Assembly (NCBI GenBank): GCA_030686995.1
Contig: CM060687.1
Span: forward strand, 166,812,770 to 166,876,769
Direction of reading: 5' to 3'
From: Artemisia argyi
Lineage: Eukaryota; Streptophyta; Magnoliopsida; Asterales; Asteraceae
Length of the DNA: 64,000 bases
Made by a program: the position numbers and the translations under genes. Each line of letters starts with the position of its first letter. Position 1 is the stretch's first letter. Positions 34,153-44,400 of the stretch are shown in pieces. The notes beneath the pieces were generated by a model. That model saw only the letters and a program-made list of their open reading frames with translations, had not been told where the DNA came from and searched no databases.

Positions 34153-34920
34153 GTGGCAGGTTTAAGTGATTATGATGATGAAATTGTGTTCAGAATGTAC
34201 AATAATGGATTATTTGAATTTTCTCCATTGAGATATGTACAAGGGAATGTTTCTACACTTTGTACATTTGTCCATGACAAACATATCTTTAGCCTTGGTC
34301 TGGATGATATGTTATCACGCATTAGGGGAGAAAAATGGGATGTCTTCTTTTGTTTGCCTGGCAAATCATTAGAAGAAGGTTTGAAGTTGATTCACACAGA
34401 CAATGATGTGCATACAATGATCGTACTAGGTTGTTGGGCTGGTTTTGTAGATTTGTTTGTTGCTCATAAAAAACAGATGTTATCTCAATACTATTTAAAA
34501 AATATTGATTCAGGGGGTGAAGGTGGGGAGGTTGTCGGATGGGTAAAAGAACATGCTAGCTTGCGGTGCTCTAGCACTTCAACTCCTTTTAGGACTAGCA
34601 CTTCAAAACCTTTTAGGGTTGTAGATGATGTTGATGCTTCAAAACCTGAATCCGGGAAGCATGAAAAGAGCGTGAAGAGGTCTGGGGATAAGGGAAAAGG
34701 AAAGATGGTTGATGAGGATGATGTTCGTAACAAGAACAAACCGGATGGTATTGTCATTAGAGACGGTGGTTCTATGAAGAAGACAGCATGTGTTGGTTCA
34801 GTGAATGTGAGAGCAAGGGGTGAGGGTCTTTTGAGACCAAGAAGTAATGTTAAAATCACTAATTGTGTACTGGGTCTAAGGGCACCAAGATCAATGGGTA
34901 ACAATGTGGTGTTATTTTGA
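34153..34920 (+). CDS. PB1-like domain protein, transposon-associated (partial, about 250 aa)
   Basis: The open frame has no ATG at its left edge. It probably starts as an exon after an acceptor (GGTGGCAG) at about 34151-34159, with the AT-hook region as upstream exon. Residues about 10-105 match the plant PB1-like domain found at the N-terminus of Mutator-type transposase proteins. The pattern is a MYNNG-F start, RYVQGNV, then FSLGLDDML, then the W-V-FFCLPGKSLEEGLKLIHTD core, ending DLFVAHK. A basic, low-complexity tail follows (KSVKRSGDKGKGKM). The zinc finger and DDE transposase domains that normally follow in MULE proteins are absent; the ORF stops at 34918-34920. It is probably a truncated accessory protein of the element. 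The intervening 33641-34150 is read as intron. Confidence 0.6.
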   Translation: MAGLSDYDDEIVFRMYNNGLFEFSPLRYVQGNVSTLCTFVHDKHIFSLGLDDMLSRIRGEKWDVFFCLPGKSLEEGLKLIHTDNDVHTMIVLGCWAGFVDLFVAHKKQMLSQYYLKNIDSGGEGGEVVGWVKEHASLRCSSTSTPFRTSTSKPFRVVDDVDASKPESGKHEKSVKRSGDKGKGKMVDEDDVRNKNKPDGIVIRDGGSMKKTACVGSVNVRARGEGLLRPRSNVKITNCVLGLRAPRSMGNNVVLF

Positions 34921-35849
34921 CTAAGCGAGTCTAATGAATTGTTTAGAAAATATTTTGGATACATTGCATTGCCTATTATAGTAACCACATTTCATTGCAT
35001 ATTTTGACTGTGCAAGTGTAGTTTATCACTCGTTGGTTCATCCAGTAGAAGGTTTTGACGATTGACATATGGGTTCATCTATTAGGAATATGTAATGTGT
35101 AGAAACAAAAACAATTTTATTTGGTTGTATTTACTAATGTAATTTGACTAATGTAACTTGAACTATTTTACCTCTGTTTCGAATACACCAAAGGGTGTGT
35201 GCAGGCATTGTGATGGGTTCATCTTTTTAGTACATGCCGAACAATATTATGTAAATTGAAGTATTTCATATGGGTTAAATGTTTAGTCAAGCTTGACTCC
35301 TATCAATACTAGGTTTTGTGTTTCTTTTATACTATGTTTGTGTTTGTTTGGTTTTGTTTTTTGTGTTATATACTTCTATCAATACTCCTATCAATACACT
35401 GTTTTGGGTTAAATGTTTATTGATGCTTGACTCCCATCAATACTCTGTTATTGCATCCAATTTCTTATGCATAATATGTTTGTGTTTGTTTTGTGTTTCT
35501 GTTATTTGCTTTGATTAATAGCATTTACAAGTTTGTGTTTGTGTATTATGGTTAGAATTCTGTCAGTTTCATGTTTGTGTTTGTGTTTGTCATACGAATC
35601 GAACACTGTATATCAAGAAAACCGGGATCAAACGACCCCTTCCATTCATAAACCTTACATTTACAACCTTATGATAGGGGAAACCACAACCCCTATCTAC
35701 ATCTACACCTACTGACCTACATCTACCATACGACAGGGGCACCAAAAGGAACAAAAGAAACCACAACTCCACAAGTGCCCAACCACCTACTACCTACATT
35801 CATCATACACAACAAAACAACCCACCCCAGCCTCCAACACCCATCCCCT
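34921..35849. other. Gene-free interior of the inverted-repeat segment
   Basis: This is the intergenic region between the two converging ORFs. It holds several degenerate copies of a TTTGTGTTTGT block and of CTCCTATCAATACT, perhaps 3' UTR and old duplication. No coding region can be supported; the short open frames show no domain. Confidence 0.4.
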
Positions 35850-36191
35850 TCACATGTACATTTGCCTCACAGCAAATTCAATCTTGGAAACAATACTGTC
35901 GTTAGTTTGCCTAAGCATCCTCATCAACCCCCTCATCTTTCTCATATCAGCTGACTGAATCCTCCTAAGCTTGTTCACATTGGCCCTTGCAGCTCTCGAG
36001 CCCCTTAAGTTTTGGAGCTCCAAAATCAGGTCCCCCCTAATACCGAGCATATTAGACAGCTTTTGGCATCTACTCATCAACTCTTGTGCATGATGAATGT
36101 CTTTCTCAACCTCTCGCTGGTAATGACATAACATCATTTCCGATATGACAAACGAGTTATAGGCAATCATGAGATCAAGCCAGCGAGACAT
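35850..36191 (-). CDS. Unknown 113-aa helical protein in the inverted-repeat segment
   Basis: A complete ORF (ATG at 36191, stop at 35850) sits about 100 bases inside the right inverted repeat and reads inward. It starts MSRWLDLMIAYNSFVISEMM. It is rich in Leu, Met, Arg, Glu and Gln, with no Pro, and reads as long amphipathic helices (residues about 20-50 and 75-105). It also has a basic stretch RAARANVNKLRR. I do not recognise a domain. It has the size and position expected of an element-encoded accessory gene such as MuDR's second gene, but no sequence likeness to any known protein is claimed. The frame is undamaged, unlike the AT-hook region. Confidence 0.5.
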   Translation of the reverse strand: MSRWLDLMIAYNSFVISEMMLCHYQREVEKDIHHAQELMSRCQKLSNMLGIRGDLILELQNLRGSRAARANVNKLRRIQSADMRKMRGLMRMLRQTNDSIVSKIEFAVRQMYM

Positions 36192-36391
36192 GTTACTGGA
36201 AAAGGGAATGATAATTTTTGGTTGCGGGTATGTGTGTTTATGCTTGTGTGTGTGTGAAGGCGTTGTGACAATTTAATATGGAAACATGAAAATAACTTTG
36301 CAAATTAGACATTGAAGTCATGTCACAATTATACCATAAAGTTGGCGGAAAAATGAACCATGAAATGACTATAATAGTGATAAGGAAATAT

Positions 36392-36803
36392 TTGTTACGC
36401 TTTTAGGGGGTCATTTAAGCCCTAAATCGTGTTTTTATGATCAAATACTACCTCAAATCATTACTTTTGTCATTTTAGGTACATTAGACGAGAATTCTGG
36501 AAAATGGTGCTTTTTGGATGTTTTTGGAGTCAAAAGTGAAGAAAATGACAAAGTCAATAAATCATGCTGAAAATAGTACCTGACGGCGTCATGAGTCACT
36601 AAATGACGTCGTCAGATGATGAATCAAGAGAAGGATAATCATTTACACTTGGCGCGCCTGAAAGGAATTTGGAGATTAACACGTGACGGCGTCACGTTAT
36701 ACCAAGAGTAGGCTGTCACGTATGTTCACAAAGAGAGACGGCCCATAAGATTGTATCAAGTGACGACATCAAGGAATGTTTATTGCGCGTCACGAAACCC
36801 TAG
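36392..36803. mobile_element. LTR-like fragment with three TGACG-CGTCA palindromes
   Basis: This is unrelated DNA between the inverted-repeat segment and the Ty3 element. It begins like a Ty3 LTR piece (CATTTAAGCCCTAAATCGTG). It carries palindromes TGACGGCGTCA (36581-36591), TGACGTCGTCA (36604-36614) and ACGTGACGGCGTCACGT (36681-36697). There is no coding region. Confidence 0.45.
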
Positions 36804-38186
36804 TGTCACACCCCCAAAATACCTGAATGGCAGCGGAATGGAATACCTGGGGGTGACTGTCATAGCACCACAGTTACAGTTATATTTAACAACCTAAAGT
36901 GTCGTTTTGAAAATACATCATTTGATTCATTTAAAATATTCAGAGTTATAAAACATAGGTCCCAAAAGTCTGGAAAAGTTTAAGGAAATAAGTTTAGTAC
37001 AATCAAACGATAGTTCATAAGTGCATGAAAATCCAAAATGAGACGCGTCATCCTTGTTACTCAATGATATGATTTCATGCATGCCATGAAGAATATGTCT
37101 TAATTACCTGAAAATACATTGCGAAAACGGTCAACAATAATGTTGGTGAATAATCATAGGTTTGTAAGTTAAATCGTATGTACACTAGCCACATGTATAA
37201 AGTAAACCGACAAAATGTCAAAAATGCTGCATTGGCTCTTAAGCTCATGACCCCGAAGCTAGACGTTACTTGGCCCCAAATGAGTGTTTACCAGACACTC
37301 TAAATATATTAGACATGAAATGCATCCGTTTTCCCCTTGGAGCAACCCAAACACGGATGGAGGAGTCACCCTCAATAGATCTATTCACTCACTCTCGCTT
37401 GTAGATTAATTAACGGTCCATGATAATAAAGGGGACTTGTAATGACGTGGTAATAAGGCAACTTAAGCAATGTAAGGAATTTAATACTTTGGCATGTACA
37501 AAAAATAAGTGATGCAATGTATTCTCCCTCGTAGGATTTGAAATCAAAATATTGAATTAAAACGGGGCTATGAAAACTCACCTGAAGTGATGATACTATG
37601 ACGTGAAATGATAGGGACAACAAGGCGCGAACACTAGCCGCAACCTAAATGAATGAATATGATCTACTTTAGATTATGAAATGATGTAGTGAACGTTCAT
37701 GCACATGATACCTATACCACTCGTACCTTGAAAATACTTGTTATTGTCAAAGTAAGGTATTTTCCATACTTAGGAAAAATAAGTCCCACTAGACTTATAA
37801 AAACTTGTCGTAATATATCGTATATAAAATGTTAGTGTTATATTCCTCGTTTTGAAAACCTTAAAATAACGTCAATTATTCGTATAAATAAGCCTTGGGT
37901 CATACGTACTTCATTGGTTAAGAATATAGCTCTTTAACAATATTTCTAGAAAATATAGTATTTAGTACGTAGTTTATTATTTCCAATTGTAGCTGCCAAA
38001 TTAATATAGTTTCGTCGATTTTGAAACGTGTATATCTTTGTCGTTTTAAGTTCATTTTTCTCGTTCTTTATATCCACGAATTCGTCTTAACATGTATTAA
38101 CATATTTTTGGTAGTTCGGCTCCTTTAGGTTACGTTTAACGCCTCTATATGTCCGTCAAAAATCGTCCAACAGCACGTTAAATTTT

Positions 38187-39743
38187 GAGTAAATTACATA
38201 GATGGTCCCTGTGGTTTGCCCAAAGTTTCACCCAAAGTCCCTAAAAGTTAAAAGTTGCACAGATAGTCCCTATCTTTGAAAAGAATAACACTCATGGTCC
38301 CTCCACTTAACTGGTGTTAGTGGCTTCCGTTATCTTTTACACGTTAGTCCCTTTTTGTTAAATATCATTGCATCGTTAGTCCTTTATAATAACGGCCATT
38401 TATAATTTGAAGTTTTTCGAATTTTTCTTACGTTTTCATCCGTTTTTATACGTTTTCATGCGTTTTAATCCGTTTTATACGATTTCATCCGTTTTTTTAC
38501 GTTTTCATCCGTTCTCATGCGTTTTTATACGTTTTCGCTCATTTTTCTTACGTTATTGTTTGTTTTCCTACGTTTTCATCCGTTTGCATCCGTTTTTATA
38601 CGTTTTCCTTTATTTTTCTTACATTTTCATAAGTTTTTATCTGTTTTTATACGTTTTTATATGTTTTCATACGTTTTTATCCATTTTCGTCCATTTTAAT
38701 CCGTATTCAAGCTTCGTATGATGAGTATGACTATGCTCAAAACTTTGATCAAGGATCGGAATGGAGAAACGAGGTTGATATTTTGCCTAGATCATTTTCT
38801 GTTCAATTTTTATCCGTTTTTATAGGTTTTCATCCGGTTTTATCCATTTTCGTCTATTTTTATCCGTAAGCCACCACCACCACCAATAAAAAAAAATTAA
38901 TTATTTTTTCAAATTTTTTTTTCTAAAAAATCAAAAAAATTTTCTAAAGAAATCAAAAAAACGGATAAAATTATTTTTGTTCGAAAATTTTTCTAAAAAA
39001 AATTTCTAAATTTTTTTTTTCAAAATTTTTTTTGTTCGAAATTTCTAAAAAAAAATCAAATTTCAAAAAAAATATATTTTTTTTCGAATTTTTTTTTTTT
39101 CAAATTTTTTCTTTTCTAATTTTTTTTTGATTCTTTAGAAGAAAAAAAATTTGAAAAACAAATTGATTTTTTTTATTGGTGGTGGTGGTGGCTTGCGGGC
39201 AAAAACGGATAAAAATAGACGAAAACTGATAAAAACGTATGAAAACGTATAAAAACGAAAAAAAACGTATGAAATGTAAGAAAAATAAAGGAAAACCTAT
39301 AAAAACAAGCGAAAACGTATAAAAATGGATAAAAACGGATGAAAACGTAGGAAAACAAACAATAACGTAAGAAAAACGAGCGAAAACGTATAAAAACGCA
39401 TGAGAACGGATGAAAACGTAAGAAAAACGGACGAAATCGTATAAAAACGGATGAAAACATATTAAAACGCATGAAAACGTATAAAAAAGGATGAAAACAT
39501 AAGAAAAATTCGAAAAAGTTCAAATTATAAACGGCCACTATTATAAAGGACTAACGATGCAATGATATTTAACAAAAAGGGACTAACGTGTAAAAGATAA
39601 CGGAAGCCACTAACACCAGTTAAGTGGAGGGACCATGAGTGTTATTCTTTTCAAAGATAGGGACTATCCATGCAACTTTTAACTTTCAGGGACTGTAGGT
39701 GAAACTTTGGGCAAACCACAGGGACCATCTATGTAATTTACTC
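38187..39743. mobile_element. Foldback MULE-like element 2 with minisatellite arms, 1557 bp
   Basis: The ends are GAGTAAATTACATAGATGG (38187) and the inverse ending ...GTAATTTACTC (39743). A perfect 9-bp target duplication TTAAATTTT lies at 38178-38186 and 39744-39752. The unique terminal part is about 220 bp. The arms hold a minisatellite built on TTTTCATCCG and TTTTTATACG (38410-38705 and 39185-39500). The centre (38885-39165) is A/T-only strings bounded by a CCACCACC/GGTGGTGG pair. It shares its terminus GAGTAAA, the block TCCCTGTGGTTTGC and its architecture with element 1. It is nested in the Ty3 LTR and has no transposase. Confidence 0.85.
38711..38815 (+). pseudogene. Possible captured host gene fragment inside foldback element 2
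   Basis: This is the one stretch of the left arm that is neither minisatellite nor mirrored on the right. It is open for about 33 codons and reads ASYDEYDYAQNFDQGSEW followed by a LPRSFSV stretch. The composition and the Y-Q-N-F-D-x-G...SRSFS pattern look like plant proteins of unknown function that end in an RSFS-R-FA motif. That resemblance is from memory. If right, it is a Pack-MULE-type capture. It is too short to be a gene on its own. Confidence 0.4.
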
Positions 39744-41452
39744 TTAAATTTTCAGAAAATAGTTTTCGTCGTTAAACTTGCAAAAATCATATCTCCTTCG
39801 TTATAAACTCGTTTTAATCCGTTCTTTCACCAAAAGTTTCATTTTTGAAAGTATTTTCTAAATCTTTGATAAAAAATTACCCATAATCTACTGATTTTCC
39901 CACTTTTAAAATAAGGACAGTAGGTATATATATAGTTTCAAAAATCAATTATAGGGTTTCAAACTAGTTTCAACTTCAACCAAATCACTTTCAATCACCA
40001 CAAATCTAGTCTAATATTACCATACACCTTCTTAGGGTGTCATGGGTTCCTAAACATCATAAATCAAGTGGATCTAACAAGGATCTACCTATTATCCATT
40101 TCTAAGGCTTAAAAGATATAAAAGTTTAAATAGAGTGGTATAAACTAGCATATGCATGTAGATCTTGTATAAAAATTATATGAACATTATAAGAACTTAG
40201 TAAAATTATAAAAATAAGTTTGACATACTTACTTGAAAGATTAGAGAGTTTTTTTGGTGAAAAATACTTAATTATCCTTGAGGTTTTTATTTCAAAACCT
40301 TAACTAGGATACTAATAGGACTTGTAAAATTACTTGATCTTGAAAAATCTTTGTTTCTTCTTGGTCTTGTTGTTGTGGCCGGTTCAAGAGAGGAGAGAAA
40401 GAGAGAAAATATTTCTTGTTTGAATCTTGTGGAATGAGGAAAATAGTTAAGTATATGTTATGTATTATTGGTGTAGACATAAGGTACAAGTATTTATGGG
40501 GGTTAGTATACATTTCAAACCTTGTAAGTGATTGGTAAGGAGGGGGGGGGGGGGGGGGCGGCAAATCATGGAGGGTGGAAGAAAAACATGGATTTTGTAA
40601 GATTTTTGTGGACTTTTGGTTGATTATGTTAGATATTATTAGTTTTAGGTGATACCGGGTACCGAGTTAACTAGAAATAAATTTTAACGAAGTTAGCCGG
40701 GACATAATAAAGTCATAAAAATTGTAAAAATATGTTGGGTACAAGTATTGAATGTTTGGGTGATTATTGTTTAGTTTCTACGAAAACCGTCGTAATTATA
40801 TTAAACTTACGATACGAAATAAATAAATTTCCAAAATACCGGGTAAATTAATAATATAATTTATATATTATTAAAATGAATATAAAAATATATTAGAATC
40901 ATAGTCGGGAGTGTCGGACGTGTTAGTCACATTTATTGATTTTATGTTAACGTTTATTTAAAAATAAACATACGTAAAATGTCAAATATATAAAAAATAT
41001 TAATTTGAATATCCTACGAGTGGAATCGTATGCAAATGCAATTGTGATGATGTGTAATATATTTCTAGTCCATATGAAGTGTCCCTACTGATGATGCATG
41101 AATTCACAGCTTAACCTGACCGGTTACGCGAATGTAAATATTGATGCTTGAATTTGCAGCTAAACCTAACTGGTTACGCGAATTTAAATATCCGTAAACT
41201 AAATTTACGATGAAATGAGTGATGCATGTGAATAGTGTTTTCTCTCCGGAAATGAATAGTGTCATGTGAATAGTGAAATTTTTAAACGTGTCTCGGAATC
41301 TCAAACTGACACAAAAAATGATGAATAGTAAAATGATGAACAGTGATCGGTGAATAGTAAATGATGAATAGAAACTTGTGAATAGTAATTTTCCGAGATG
41401 AAAAATGAAATTTCGATATCTGAACAAGGACTTGAAATTACGAGTTGTGACA

Positions 41453-44400
41453 GTCTTCCCCTCTAAGAGGAACTTCGTCCCGAAGTTCAGTTTTGGTTGG
41501 TCTAGGAAGTATATTCGGTAAAAAGACGTGGATACTTGAGTTGCATTTGGTCTTCCCGTTCCCAAGTAAATTCGGGTTCTCTTCAAGAATTCCAGCGAAC
41601 TTTCACGATAGGAATTCGACTTTGCTTCAACCGTTCGACCTCACGGTCCATGATTTCTACTGGTTCTCCTACCAGGTTTAGGTTTGTCATTGGGTTGGAT
41701 TCCTTTCAATGGAATCATGAGTCACTAATCTGAAAGTCATTTCTCGGGATTTGAAATTGTGAAACATGTTTGTGTAATCCTGCTACTTTCCAACAAGGCT
41801 CAAGTCTGAGGGTTACTGGCCTACTCTGTCTGAAATATTAAATGGTCCAGTGTACATCGAGTTTAACTTCCCGGATTTTTCTGAATGGTATCATGCCTTT
41901 CCTAGGCAGAACTTTTATCGTAACCCTACCACCAACTTGAAATTATAAGGGTTTACAACTTATCGACTTGTAACTGATTCTTGATTTGCAAGAAATTCCT
42001 GGTCATTTCATGAGTGCTTACAGGAATAGTGAGATTGGCTTTTTCCGCGTTCGGTCCGTCAATAGCTGATCAGCGCTTCTTGAGGTTTACAATGTGATAT
42101 GGGTAATATATGTTGCTGAACTCTGCCAGAACTAAAATTTATATGTCAGCTGGTTGATTCTAAAATGAATCTTAAATGGTCCAATATACTAGAGGTTCAA
42201 TCTCTCGTGTTACCAAAATTGTATCATGCCTCTCCAAGGCAAAGCTTTCAACTTAGTTCGTTCTCCCACTTGAATCTAGATGGTTTGCTATTCAAGGATA
42301 CCCCATCCGCATGATGTGCGTCATGCACCAACCCTACTTCTACCAGTTTCTCGTTGCTTGTAACTGGTTCTTAACTTGTGAAATTTCCTTTGTTGTTCCA
42401 TAGTTTAGTTCTAGACCAGTGAATTTAACTTTCCAATTTCGGTCTGTAAATGGGTAATTGGTACTTCGACCATAGAGTGCCTCAAATGGTGTAGTCTCTA
42501 CGCTTGTGCGATAACTATCGTTGCAAACGAATCTGATTTATGATAAATGGTTAGTCCAACCATTTCTAGAGTCAATCGCTCATTCTCTGAGCATATCTTT
42601 CCTATGTTTGAATTGTCCTCTCGATCTGACCATTGGTCTGAGGATGATAGGCGGTGTTTACATCTAAATGGGGTTCCGAAGGAAATCTTAAAATGATTGC
42701 TAGAAGTCTGAGGTGATTCAATCACCTTTATCAGGAATAATTGAAACGGTTACAATGAATCTGGTGACTAATTCTACAACGTTATACTTTTCGAAAAAGG
42801 GCGTTATACGAAGAAGATAGAATATGGGTAACAATTTTGATTCCTTGTGTTTTGGTCTAATGGGTGCTAAGACATGTGTCTTTCTTTGCCTATTGTGCTT
42901 GGTCTCCATTAATGACGTTTGTAATCGATCTATGGTGCCCCTCCTAATTTCCTTCATCACATATTCCAATATTCCTTATTGTCAAATCACAAAGCCCTAA
43001 ATGCATAAGCGATGTAGTATGGTGATTGGTTTTCAAAATTTATCTTGTGATTGTGAGTTTTGGTAGAAATATTTTTCCGAATAAACTAATTTAGAACATG
43101 AAGCAAATGGTTTACTAAGTAATATCTTTCTTGATGATTCAGAATTCAGTAATTATGAAATGTGACGTTGTTTTCAAACATGTTGTGAATAGGACTTTTT
43201 ACTAAAGTTTGATGTTTATATATTTCCCATGGTACAATGGCTTCGCTAAATATTCACTAAGAAGGGTCGTATTTGTTAGAAATACGCAATACAAAAATTA
43301 TTTTCTACGAGATATGTGATTTGTATTAACACAATTTTTAAATCAACTTCCTTCAAAAGTGAAAACACTAACAATGATAGAATAGTAGGATAGGTAATGT
43401 TCGCATAAATGCATAGATGTCTAATGTTTAGTTCCTGGTATTGGAAGATGCCTATTGGTGGGTATCTGGCAAACTACAAGCCTAGGTATTCAACTAACTT
43501 AAGTCCTAAAATGGTTTATCGTTGAAATTGTCATCATGTTGGTAAAATGAAGGCATCAATTGATAATATGTCGATGAATGTCTATTTTATTATCAAATGA
43601 AGCTGGGCATATATACTTGGGCCTGATGTCTCTCTTGATATATAGGTGAGGTTATCTAGAATTTCTTGAGGACACAACGCCTTAGGGGAATCTATATCGA
43701 TTTCCTTAATTTCAAATCAATTATCCTTTGCGAAAACTCACTGCAGGGAAGTTTGCGTATGGATGAGGCCATGTTTAATTGAAATACTCTACAGTATCGG
43801 TTAAGAGGCTTGGTTTATTCCTATAGTGTTGCTTAGCGTACCTTCACATTGTGTTCGATCCTGTAACTCAGTCTAGCTAGTACCTTTGAATGATAGAATT
43901 GGACAACTAGGTCAGAGATGGTGGTTCGGATGGTCTCGTGGTATCTTAGGATTGTTGTTGAGTTATAAATTGTCTTACTGTATGCTTCTAGTCTAGGTTA
44001 GTAGTTCTGTAATCCTTTTATTGCTTTTCTTGTATCGAGGAATCCTCCTTGTAATTGATATGGAAAGTCTCTCCTAGAGAAGTAAATGGAAAAATCCGAC
44101 TTAATGGCTGAGTAAGTGACAGGTGGGGTAAGTATCCAGGGAGGGTTTTGTCAAAAAGAGATGTTTATGAAAGAGTTTATTTGTTTACAACGCTATTGAA
44201 TGAAGATTGTTATTAACAATCCCTAAAAAGTAATTATTTTCTTCATAGCATAATCCTTCCTGAATTATACATAGGTGATCAGGCTATGTATAATTGAGGA
44301 CTAATGATGCAATGCTTGAGTTAGTCAAAATAGCATTATTTTTCTCAAAAGTTTTAGATGGTGTTCAACATTTTGTTTTGAAAAATGGTATTCTAGTCAT

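Larger units (their letters stand above)
32709..36391. mobile_element. Terminal-inverted-repeat-bounded segment with two converging genes (MULE-like, right end truncated)
   Basis: The left inverted repeat begins near 32709 (GGTAAATTGCAAAAATGATC) and continues to about 32965. Its inner part (TATTATAGTCATTTCAT, the CCGCCAA block and the ATTTGCAAA block, 32870-32940) recurs inverted at 36290-36391. The outer 160 bp of the right repeat are missing where other transposon DNA begins. Between the ends lie a plus-strand AT-hook/PB1-like coding region and a minus-strand 113-aa ORF that starts just inside the right repeat. Two genes reading inward from the inverted repeats recall the layout of the maize MuDR element. 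No DDE transposase is visible. Confidence 0.6.
36804..41452 (-). mobile_element. 3' LTR of Ty3 Tekay-type element, 4649 bp including nested element
   Basis: On the minus strand the LTR starts TGTCACAACTCG (41452) directly after the purine tract AGGGGAAGAC and ends GGGGGTGTGACA (36804). Its last 840 bases match 46935-47782, the other LTR. Without the foldback element and its duplicated 9 bp the LTR is about 3.08 kb. A run of 17 G lies at 40542-40558. There are no genes. Confidence 0.8.

Noticed and set aside
38407..39538. Similar Phe-rich open frames in element 2
   Set aside because: Same cause: minisatellite arms read as ORFs on both strands.
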